Shown here: positions 35,101-40,710 of the stretch, in pieces | Numbering within the stretch: position 1 is the first letter of the stretch | How the letters are laid out: every line of letters begins with the position of its first letter | Source: Ectocarpus siliculosus | Taxonomy: Eukaryota > Sar > Phaeophyceae > Ectocarpales > Ectocarpaceae | Assembly: GCA_000310025.1 (NCBI GenBank) | Contig: FN649737.1 | Coordinates: 2,374,487-2,416,910, forward strand | Length of the DNA: 42,424 bases | Reading direction: 5' to 3' | Notes under the pieces: generated by a model | The model's input: only the letters and a program-made list of their open reading frames with translations | What the model was told of the DNA's origin: nothing | Database searches by the model: none | Translations under genes and position numbers: made by a program

Positions 35101-38100
35101 GAGCCGACCACCTACTTCGGCCGAGGGGATAGATAACGATGCGTGCTCACGAAGGAAAATCTTCCTAGATAAACAGCGTAGACCAATCAGCAAAGCAGGA
35201 ATTGGCGGGTTTTATTTTTCTGCATCCATTTTTCAGTCACTCCCTTCGTTGTGCTCAGGTGGTGCGATCGAGTGAACGTGGGTGGTGGCCAAGGAGTATC
35301 TCTGCGTCGCGTTTCCCTTTCGGAGGTTTATGCTGCCGCGGCGCCGGGACTCCGAACCCACGCCGCGAACGCGAAAACATCTCTAGCCAGAGCACAATCC
35401 GACGGGCGAGGGTGCGGGGTTTTGGGGGGAGGGCCCGTATAAATTTGCGCTTCCTCGGGGACAGATGCCGGTGTGTCCGCTACCTCGCCTCCGAGAAACA
35501 GCAACTACAAAACCAACAGTTACCAACAACCGCAGCAGCAGCCCCCTCTATCCGACTCGCGCTGAAAGCCGACACAATTTCAGTCTCACCCCCGTGAGCT
35601 CGGAGTTCCGTATCTTGAAGCGGCGTTTGACGCTCTTGTCCCCCGTCCAGGCCTCGTGGTGCGTCTTGAGCTCCACGAAGGCGCACTCCGAGTCCTTGAG
35701 GTGGGGGGGGGGTTGCGTGTCCCGCGGGCCCCCCTGCAGCACGGCGTGGTCCAGCTGGGGGCGCCCGTACCTGCACACGCGGATGGTTGTGGAGTTTAGC
35801 GGGAAGAGAAGCAGCAGCACGCACGGAAAGCGGCCGTTTGTGTCTTGCGTTCCGGTGGAACTCAGGGATACTTTCGCTTCGGGAACAGAAACAAAGCGGG
35901 ATCAGGAATTCAATATGGGTCCTGTTGCGTGTGCTTCGCGTGTGGCAGGCACACGGTGGGGATGCAAGCGGTCGGTTTCTTGAATTTTCGGGGGTGAAAC
36001 TCACGATGTAGACTTTCTCTCCCTCTCTCTCTGCCCTTCTCCTTCTTTCGCTCTCTTCGTCTCTTTATCAATCTCTCTCTATCTCTATCTCTCTGCCCCC
36101 CTTTCCTCTCGAGGACGCGTGGTCAATGGCAGTAACAGCTAAGGCACGCAAAGCACGAGTGAGTACGCCCCTCTCTCAATCTCTACCCCCTCCCCCCCCC
36201 CTCTCACTGCCCCCCTTCCTTCTCACCAGCGAATGCGGAGCAGATTCGCGCCCTCCTTAAGCACCACGCGGTCGTGGTACAGAGGGAGGTTGTTGTTGGG
36301 GCAGTCGAAGTACAGCGACGTGATGGCCCCGGGGGTCATGCTGTAGGCATCCAGGTTCTCGAAGAAGTCGATCGTCGGCGGGGGGGTAGGGGTGTGCAGC
36401 TCCAGGATGGGCAAGTGCCGCAGGAGCATCGCCTTCACCTCCGCAACCTGAGCGTGAACAGTGCCGATGCGGGGTGATTAGTGTCGGTTGGCACAGAATG
36501 AATGATCACCAGCTCAGTCTGTGATTTGAATAGTTGCCGGTGTCCGGTATCCGTAGTGCCGTTTTTTCGGCTGGCGTAAGACTGAACCATCGTCGTTTGA
36601 TTTTGGCATCCTCTTCCTTGCCGTGGAGTAATCAAATCGAGCATTGAAATTCCGTCCATGGGTTGTGGTATCTTGCTAAACCTACGGTACTGAAATATTT
36701 CAACAAGAAAAAGAGGCTCAAACTCCCGCAAACAACAAGAAATAGGGCAAAGAAACACAGCTCAGCGGTGGACCCTAGACTAAACTCTACCATGTAACAA
36801 CCTGTGCTCGACAGTAATAGTGGCGATGGGATATGAAACTGACGACGACCCATTTTCGACGTTTTTTGTCTCATTGCCCGTTCTGTATACATACATCGCA
36901 TCGAACCTACGTACAACTACGGGCAGATCACATCGTTCATAGGATTCGGAGCATGTCAGCAGCAACACCACCAATACCAACATGTCGCCGTCGAAGGCAA
37001 TACCACAGCAACAGCAACACCGCTGCGAACCAGCACAGCCAACAACAATCAATCGCCGTGGCAGGCAAAACGGGCCCTAACCTTGTGCGGGTGCACCCAG
37101 AACTTGTTGGTGGACCTCTCGAACGATGCCGGCGGGTTCCACGGAACCTTGGGCACTTCCGCCTCCTTGCACGCCCAGTAGACGCGGCTGCATTATTGTA
37201 GGCAAGAATAATAGAAAAAGAAAGATTGAAGATGAAAAAAATAACGGGCAAGAGGCAACGGCAGCTCGCCCGCTAGACGCGGCTGCCACGAAAAAAAAAA
37301 AGCGGACAGAGGCGACAACAGCAACACTTCTTGAGAACATCTCGCTATGCTCCCCAAAGCCTTGGGAATCTCTTGTCTCTGTGGGGCACCAGCACCCATG
37401 ATTCTTGATTGTGAAAGACTGGAAGAAGATCTAGCCATGACAAAAGAAGAAAGAAAGCGACATCGACTGCTGCGGCGTAGAACTTGACGAAGAATGCTCA
37501 CGACACCCGAGATAACCCGTGCTCTCACCCGGTGAGGCTAGCCGCCCCCCCTTCCACTACTCCCTCCGCTCCAAACATCTCACGACACACGCGCCGAAAG
37601 CATCACGCCCACCCAATGTCATGAGAAAAAACAACAACATACCTCCCCGCCCGATTACACCGCCTACCCCCGTAGCTTCCGCGCTAGCGCATTGAACCCC
37701 CACCCACTCTTAGCCGCTGAAGCATTCCCCGCCTGTGCTGTACCCCTCTCTCCCTTCGCCCCGTCTCGAATCCGTACGCGGCCAATGACAACTATGACTA
37801 TAATGAGGCAAGAAACACACCGACACGACTGCCCCCCCCCCCCTGCCTGTCGCGGGCCCCCCACCTGAAGTGCACGAGCAAGGGGTGCACTATCCTGCGG
37901 GACAGGAAGATAAACTGCTCCCCGTGTATGACGTCGAACCACAGGGTCGACTGTCCGGTCCTCTTCCGGTACTTCTTCACGGCCTGCGTTGGTTTGTTTG
38001 TTTCGTTTCGGGTTTTCACGTTTTCACACACAGCACGCACACGCACGCACGCAAGCCTTTCCATACGCACAAGTTGGCGACAGTTGTCTCGCAGCGAGCA

Positions 38101-40317
38101 CCACGAGAAGAAAGGTACTGTAGTAGCAGCAGGCGTCTTGCATGCTCGCTTAGGTGGACGCTACACACCGCACTGCTATCGGTGTCGGGTGTGCCGTTGT
38201 TTTCTCTCTCTTTGTGATTCAACCACGTGCATTATCCTTCGCCCACAAAAGTAGAGTAAAACGAGAAACACATAGTTCACCTACTAGATACTTGAAGTAT
38301 ATACCGTACCACGACCGGGCGGAAAAACAACAACAGCCATCGATAGTGTTTCGTGTTTACTTGCAACCGGCTACGAGGAGATCGAATGACACCAAACAAC
38401 ACACAAAACAAGACAAAAGATACGGGACGATAAACGGGCCGACCCGACCCGTCGGCTGAGCCCCCACTACGAGCGTGGCGGGGGGGCGGGAGGTGTACTC
38501 ATCAAAACGCATACTGTAGCCGTTAGACCGTTGACTTCGTGTGTGTCCCAGGACGGAGCGATATGCCGGGTTTTCGCCGGCTCAGGCTGCGTTTCACAAG
38601 GATGAAGCAGAAGCTGGTCATCATACTCGCGTTTGCTGTCCCCAAAACCAGATATGCCTTGGGTTGATCGAGTATCCCGGCAAACCAAGCGTTCCACATT
38701 CGACAGGCACGGCTACTAACTTTTCTGGGTCCTACCTTCCGAACGGCGTTGCTGTTGAGGTCCGTGAAGGCATCGAAGACCGTGATCTCCTTGGACACCT
38801 GGTTGCTCATGCGCTCGAGGGTGGCGCCGGCGGGTGTATTCTCCTCCAGCTGGGTGATCAGCTGGAGGGCCTTGCCCAGGATAACCCTTGCGAACTCGTT
38901 CACCTGCGATATTGGTTGGAATGGATTGGGCGAGGTGTGTGCGGTCGTTGTTCTGCCGTGGCGACCGCGCTACATACGGGGCTTCGCCAATGAAAAAATT
39001 GCTAAGTCTTGCGAGGGAAAACCACACGTTCGCATGTGTGCGCACCGCCCATGTCACAGAACGCCATCAATTCTGGCTGGATTTCCTGTGTTGGCCGTGG
39101 CGAGGCTTGTATACAGGAGCATTCCCCCCCCCACCCCCCATCGCTTTTACCACAGAGAAACGAGAGGCATGTAACGAAGCGCAGTCAGGAAGGAACACGT
39201 GCGAGAAATCAAGCGTCCTGAACGGGTGGCGCCGAAGCTTGTGCCGTAGGTGACATGACGTAATATACACACACCCTGGACGATTTTCGAAGCTTGACTA
39301 CTCTGCAGGAACGGCAGCGACGGCGCCGACCTGGGCAGCGTTGGAACCGTCTCGTCAAGAGATTTCTGAAAATGTATCCTTTGATTTCGGAATCCTCTTC
39401 GCCGTGGAGCAATGGAGATTTGAAAGTGGGCCCAAGGAGTGCGGTATCTTATTCAAGGTACCGTAACCCTCCATCAGAACATCTCCTTCCTAAACCCCAG
39501 CAGTGGTTTTGACGGTTGCCAGTGGCGGAATATCCACGGGTATTCCAAGAAACAAAAGTGTCTCTGGTTGGTGTTTCTCGCCTACTAGGGGCTACACAGG
39601 CACGGGACGGACTCGAACCTAGGGCGGATACAGCTCGTATTGACGACTACCATACGCTCCCAAAACGTTTTGACCCCCCTGAGGAGGATTTTCTTCTTTT
39701 CCGAGAGGGAAGAGAGTGCTCTTCTCGCGTTAAAAACCGAAGGCAAGAACTATGGAAGATGACATATATACAGCGTAGTATAACCCTAACCGTAACCCTA
39801 ACCCTACGCTATATATATATATGTCATCTTCCAGAGCAATCACCACGGGAGGGGTGGGTTGACGGCCTCAGGTAGAGGAAACCCTTCCGTGCGACCGACT
39901 GACCACGGATTGGACCTACCTCCTACCCGGCAGAAAAGGCTCTCTGTGTGTGAGCGCTGATTTAAAGTGACGGACAAAAACAATAGAGCCCCCGACCGAC
40001 CCTTCGCAAAAACAGGCAGATAGATGCGGGACTGCCTGCGCAAAGAGAGAAAGTTTACTACGAAAAAACACCGGGCTGGGAGCACGTAGACTCTAACCCT
40101 AACCCTAATCCCTCCTTCATGCCGTATGTTTGCTAACTTACAAAAACCTTCGCAGGCTACTACTGTAGATGCGAGAGTCGAACGGCACACGTGCCGGCGG
40201 AAAGAAAGCGAAGCGACGCACCTTCTCGAGTTCCGAGAGCACCAGGGCGGCGAATCCCTCCTCCGTCTCCCCCCGGGCTCCGCCTCTCTTCAGCCGCGAG
40301 ATGTACGACTTCATCTC
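18548..40317 (-). CDS. SPX-VTC polyphosphate polymerase fused to a TKL-like protein kinase (25 exons traced)
   Basis: Exons in transcript order: 40317-40222, 38903-38736, 37983-37865, 37187-37082, 36447-36227, 35770-35590, 34900-34652, 34068-33832, 32880-32692, 32344-32198, 31265 into the gap, about 30736/30728-30663, 30201-30016, 29679-29549, 29207-29001, 28470-28412, 27869-27699, 24143-24006, 22720-22613, 22391-22296, 21605-21534, 21399-21244, 20822-20645, 19969-19809, 19018-18548. All visible borders are GT-AG and phases join without a break, except across the 100-N gap. About 1,390 codons are visible. Domain order is SPX, VTC catalytic domain, Pro/Gly linker, DUF202 membrane domain, linker, kinase, tail. 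Family knowledge: VTC proteins make polyphosphate from ATP at vacuole-type membranes and are gated by inositol pyrophosphates binding SPX. The kinase fusion is my inference from splice phase. The alternative is two adjacent genes, the first ending at a TGA at about 28965 if the 29001 donor is not used. Confidence 0.7.
18560..18770. repeat. About 60-bp minisatellite in terminal exon
   Basis: Three to four degenerate copies of a unit with gattggaaggcggcaa, caactaagagaccgg and gacgatagaagaccaac start near 18591 and 18652, then a more diverged copy near 18715. A partial copy precedes them. It overlaps the predicted 3' coding end of the kinase gene. Confidence 0.65.
19809..22720 (-). CDS. TKL-like Ser/Thr protein kinase domain exons
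   Basis: Six exons rebuild a full kinase domain. Exon 22720-22613: [19 protein letters not shown], with the ATP-anchoring Lys of VVLK. Exon 22391-22296: [20 protein letters not shown], with the helix-C Glu. Exon 21605-21534: [14 protein letters not shown], the hinge. Exon 21399-21244: catalytic loop HRDLKPDN and metal-binding DFG. Exon 20822-20645: [12 protein letters not shown] and [16 protein letters not shown]. Exon 19969-19809: [20 protein letters not shown] with [10 protein letters not shown], the C-lobe end typical of TKL/tyrosine-kinase-like families. All catalytic residues are present, so activity is expected; HRDLKPDN points to Ser/Thr specificity. The glycine loop is reduced (RGAMC rather than G.G..G). 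Phases join exactly, including the phase-1 join 20645/19969. Substrate unknown. Confidence 0.85.
20138..20181. repeat. (CTG)n microsatellite
   Basis: About 14 perfect CTG triplets in the intron between kinase exons 20645 and 19969. Confidence 0.95.
22761..23330. other. Homopolymer-distorted stretch, probable sequence artefact
   Basis: Nearly every base is part of a run of 2-20 identical bases (gggggg, cccccc, tttttttt), very unlike flanking DNA. This looks like low-quality reads or a mis-assembly next to a G tract. Open frames across it (Pro/Gly-rich on the minus strand, Gly-rich on the plus strand) are not genes. It sits in the intron between exons 24006 and 22720, so a small exon could be hidden. 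Confidence 0.7.
23560..23760. repeat. Degenerate tandem repeat of 'gaagctcgctggaccaagcc' type
   Basis: Repeated words agctcgct, agaagct and ccaagccaa recur every 35-60 bp through an intron. Copies are too diverged to give a firm unit length. Confidence 0.45.
23850..23990. mobile_element. MITE family B fragments
   Basis: One terminal arm (agctttgaaaaatcggtcca, ggtatcttgcgtcacctacggta) is followed by two further copies of its outer end (gtgttatctggcgtcacctacggta and gtgttatcttgagtcacgtacgata). This matches the right end of the intact copy at 28049-28270. The tandem ends suggest nested insertion or unequal duplication. Confidence 0.6.
24006..28470 (-). CDS. Linker exons between membrane domain and kinase
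   Basis: Exon 28470-28412 (59 nt) accepts the single T left over from the 29001 donor and reads [20 protein letters not shown]. Exon 27869-27699 (57 codons) reads [17 protein letters not shown] and continues through a basic patch ([12 protein letters not shown]) to LVTAQ. Exon 24143-24006 (46 codons) reads [20 protein letters not shown] and ends TGDEETTIR, running in phase into the kinase glycine-loop region. None has a suitable start Met for a separate gene except an internal one in EEVFM. No known domain. The 3.5-kb intron 27698-24144 is the longest in the gene and holds the inverted repeat and long GGA tract. Confidence 0.65.
24144..25860. other. Long intron interior, no recognised element
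   Basis: Lies in the 3.5-kb intron between exons 27699 and 24143. It is less GC-rich and less repetitive than its surroundings. An (AC)n tract is at about 24528-24541. Minus-strand open frames at 24684-25139 and 25255-25715 have ordinary composition but no motif I recognise. This could be an old insertion. Confidence 0.3.
25880..26490. repeat. Large imperfect inverted repeat flanked by TCC/GGA microsatellites
   Basis: The left arm (25884 to about 26105) starts with a (TCC)n tract, then ctgctgctcccgtcacgg, gacctcgcctccttcgcaca and aatcgaggtcgagatac. The right arm is its reverse complement: the complement of 26215-26485 reads ctgctcccgccatga, gacctcgcctctttcgcac and acttcgaggtcgagac, and ends in (TCC)n, seen on the plus strand as a GGA tract of about 40 units (26368-26486). 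The centre is near 26150. It lies in the 3.5-kb intron of the VTC-kinase gene. Confidence 0.65.
26368..26486. repeat. (GGA)n microsatellite, about 40 units
   Basis: An essentially perfect GGA tract of about 119 bp at the outer end of the right arm of the inverted repeat. It produces artificial poly-Glu, poly-Gly and poly-Pro open frames that are not genes. Confidence 0.95.
27361..27583. mobile_element. MITE family A, diverged copy
   Basis: Starts with gatgcccgcacttaagaac and shares the interior words ggggttctta, aggtttttagtgtaaggttcttac and, at the far end, caggcgcc with the intact copy at 241-444. Its right terminal repeat is degraded. It lies in the intron between exons 27699 and 24143. 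Confidence 0.6.
28049..28270. mobile_element. MITE family B, intact copy
   Basis: A 222-bp non-autonomous element including the TA at each end. The left end (taccgtaggttgcatgg, cgattttcaaagct) and the right end (reverse complement taccgtcggttgcatga, cgattttcaaagct) form inverted repeats of about 50 bp. TA at both borders fits a Tc1/mariner-type target duplication. The interior includes gttggaaccgtctcgtc, shared with the copy at 39243-39465. It lies in the intron between exons 28412 and 27869. Confidence 0.75.
28558..29000. repeat. 85-bp tandem duplication followed by degenerate repeats reaching a splice donor
   Basis: At 28558-28727 two copies of an 85-bp unit (ataggaattaccgcagagca, cagagcacgacattggcaag) stand head to tail. 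From about 28755 to 29000 there follow copies of a different unit of about 70 bp with gccaataagacaagcaa and actcacagaagcagtcctg. The last copy coincides with the exon 29001 donor (cactcacaggagtagtcctg on the plus strand). Confidence 0.6.
29001..30201 (-). CDS. DUF202/VTC1-type membrane domain exons
   Basis: Three exons in matching phase. Exon 30201-30016 carries the hallmark [19 protein letters not shown], the conserved entry to the first membrane helix in VTC proteins. Exon 29679-29549 gives [20 protein letters not shown], the second helix. Exon 29207-29001 gives [20 protein letters not shown], then [19 protein letters not shown], the basic loop and third helix. In VTC complexes this domain forms the channel through which polyphosphate is pushed into the vacuole or acidocalcisome lumen. 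The last exon ends at a GTGAGT donor (29000) in phase 1. If unspliced it would stop after about 11 further residues. Confidence 0.82.
29229..29425 (+). mobile_element. SINE-like dispersed repeat, two copies in tandem
   Basis: Each copy opens with a (t)gtgctcatgtaa or cgtactcatgta word, then a segment like agcggttagaccgtcgaccacg, then a GGACGGAG word. The first copy also has the second half gatatgccggttttcgctgg with acgtttcgcagggatg. The same order appears in about nine other places between 16 and 39 kb. It lies in the intron between exons 29207 and 29549. Confidence 0.6.
30663..32344 (-). CDS. Pro/Gly-rich linker exons interrupted by assembly gap
   Basis: Exon 32344-32198 (49 codons) is basic and ends [11 protein letters not shown]. 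It joins in phase to an exon starting at 31265 ([14 protein letters not shown], then a Gly/Pro/Tyr-rich stretch such as [17 protein letters not shown]) that runs into the 100-N gap. Beyond the gap, a short exon ends at 30663 with LNRTGGGGG plus two bases; its acceptor is at 30737 or 30729. These two bases complete a Ser codon with the next exon (30201). The low-complexity sequence probably forms a flexible tether between the polymerase and the membrane domain. Exons inside the gap may be missing. Confidence 0.6.
30918..31017. other. Assembly gap (100 N) inside the linker region
   Basis: Exactly 100 N. It follows an A/C-rich stretch on the left and abuts a distorted G/C homopolymer stretch on the right (31018-31060). 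It falls within or next to a coding exon of the VTC-kinase gene, so the linker length is unknown. Confidence 0.95.
31752..31882 (-). mobile_element. SINE-like dispersed repeat, reverse copy
   Basis: Read on the minus strand it has gtactcatgtaaatgcatgc, cgtagtcgttagacctcgcat, then ccgggttttcgccgg and gaacc. This is the most complete copy of the family with both halves. It lies in the intron between exons 32198 and 31265, next to a roughly 33-bp degenerate tandem array at 31905-32110. Confidence 0.6.
31905..32110. repeat. Degenerate 33-bp tandem repeat (aagcgctcaacagcacaac)
   Basis: Five to six diverging copies of a unit with aagcgctcaa, gcacaacaagag and aagac. The most regular copies are at 32030-32110. 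It lies in an intron of the VTC-kinase gene. A (CGC)n tract follows at 32129-32157. Confidence 0.55.
32390..32595 (+). mobile_element. SINE-like dispersed repeat, two copies in tandem
   Basis: The first copy (from about 32390) has gtactcatgtaaatgcatgc, cgtcgttggacccattgacc and gatatgaagggttttcgccg. The second (from about 32529) is a short copy ending ctggaggggacggag. The arrangement matches that at 29229-29425. It lies in the intron between exons 32692 and 32344. Confidence 0.6.
32692..37187 (-). CDS. VTC catalytic domain exons (polyphosphate polymerase)
   Basis: Six exons encode a triphosphate-tunnel type polymerase domain like yeast Vtc4. Visible family motifs, in order: [15 protein letters not shown] (37187-37082 into 36447), [18 protein letters not shown] and [12 protein letters not shown] across the 36227/35770 join, [19 protein letters not shown] (35770-35590), HRTAFQ with NEVRVTLDS (34068-33832) and FPFAVLELK just before LQGDPPPWV (32880). 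The basic residues of the RIRW, KTHHE and KSVKRRF motifs and the Glu of LELK correspond to the tunnel that binds ATP, metal and the growing chain, so the enzyme looks intact. Exon 34900-34652 is a charged, Gly-rich insert followed by a helix leading to RIRPLLVTE. Its acceptor is AAG, slightly weak, but no other AG is near. Reaction (known for the family): ATP plus polyP(n) gives ADP plus polyP(n+1). Confidence 0.85.
33668..33800 (-). mobile_element. SINE-like dispersed repeat, two short reverse copies
   Basis: On the plus strand ggtcaatggtctaatcactacggcatgcg ... catgagtac is followed, 55 bp later, by a second aatggcctaacgactacggcattag ... catgagtac. Only the first half of the element is present. 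It is immediately beside the donor of exon 33832. Confidence 0.55.
34073..34445. repeat. 93-bp intronic minisatellite, four copies, open frame kept
   Basis: Nearly identical units start at 34073, 34166, 34259 and 34352 (period exactly 93 bp, 31 codons). Each contains ttgcggcggaatagtaatga, tggtgggttgttctcac and ttgtaccagttgtcgtagtc. On the minus strand the array has no stop in one frame ([18 protein letters not shown] repeated) and runs openly into exon 34068-33832. The array forms the 3' end of the intron before that exon. Confidence 0.85.
36110..36175 (-). mobile_element. SINE-like dispersed repeat, fragment
   Basis: Plus strand cctctcgaggacgcgtggtcaatgg ... cacgagtgagtacgcccc, the first half of the family in reverse orientation, within the intron between exons 36227 and 35770. 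A (CT)n-rich tract flanks it. Confidence 0.5.
36537..36690. mobile_element. MITE family B, truncated copy
   Basis: The right end is clear (gttgtggtatcttgctaaacctacggta) and the inner word gattttggcatcctcttcc ... gccgtggagtaat matches the other copies, but the left arm is shortened. It lies in the intron between exons 37082 and 36447. Confidence 0.6.
37865..40317 (-). CDS. SPX domain exons (partial at N-terminus)
   Basis: Three exons give most of an SPX domain, the sensor of inositol pyrophosphates. Exon 40317-40222 (32 codons) reads [11 protein letters not shown] then LVLSELEK. Exon 38903-38736 (56 codons) starts [15 protein letters not shown], so the join gives the family's 'EL.KVN.F' helix, and ends DLNSNAVRK. 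Exon 37983-37865 starts [11 protein letters not shown], completing the typical lysine-rich 'N..A.RKI.KK..K.TG' helix that forms the phosphate-binding surface. The extreme N-terminus (usually MKFG...) and start codon are missing. They must lie upstream of 40317, where a decayed LINE occupies the sequence from about 40711. All borders are GT-AG. Confidence 0.75.
38490..38620 (+). mobile_element. SINE-like dispersed repeat, full copy
   Basis: Opens with gtactcatcaaaacgcata, then tagccgttagaccgttgac, ggacggagcgatatgccggg and ttttcgccggctcaggctgc, ending near ggatgaagcagaagctgg. It carries both halves of the family. It lies in the intron after exon 38736. Confidence 0.6.
39243..39465. mobile_element. 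MITE family B, second full-length copy
   Basis: Left end gccgtaggtgacatgacg with cgattttcgaagcttgac; right end gcggtatcttattcaaggtaccgta; interior gcgttggaaccgtctcgtc and tatcctttgatttcggaatc as in the 28049 copy. It is about 223 bp, in the intron between exons 40222 and 38903. Confidence 0.7.
39604..39661 (-). other. tRNA-like fragment with a perfect B box
   Basis: On the minus strand GGTTCGAGTCC (39619-39609) matches the Pol III B-box consensus. It is preceded by a loose A-box-like tggtagtcgtc and bounded by partly complementary ends (GGGAGCG and CCGTCCC). At 58 nt it is too short for a tRNA, and the T stem pairs poorly. It is probably a tRNA-derived remnant. Confidence 0.35.
39754..39832. 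repeat. Telomere-like repeat inside a 25-29-bp inverted repeat
   Basis: Arms ggaagatgacatatata...cagcgtag (39754-39778) and ctacgctatatat...gtcatcttcc (39804-39832) are complementary. They enclose taaccctaaccgtaaccctaacc (39779-39806), four units of the CCCTAA telomere type. A further tract, ctaaccctaaccctaatccct, lies at about 40092-40112 outside the arms. Confidence 0.75.
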
Positions 40318-40710
40318 CTGCAGAATAAACGATCAACCACACGGACAGCCCGAGGGCGTGTCAAGAACAACAAGAAGACACCTCGGGTTTGAAAGCGTTG
40401 CCGAAACGGTCAATCACACGCGGCGGGCGTTCGTGTAAAGAGGAAGAACAAACATTGTGTTTGGAATAGTTGTCGTGGTTGATCGTGATGTTGCTGCTGC
40501 TGCTGCTGCAGTCGTTGTTGCTATTCTGCTGATGGTGCTGGTGGTGTAATCGTCGTCATGGTCGATAGGTGCCGTTGTGGTTTGAGCAGGTTGCGCCTCA
40601 CGAACGTCTAGCCGCGTGCATCCAAAAACATTGTGTTATTTGCCATGCTCGCATTTATTTCACCTACCGTCCGCAAAAAGAAAGAACGTGGTGCGATTTG
40701 GGGTATCGGT

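Noticed and set aside
39604-39661. Genuine tRNA gene
   Set aside because: The B box is perfect, but the element is about 58 nt, stems mispair and no anticodon arm forms; listed only as a tRNA-like fragment.
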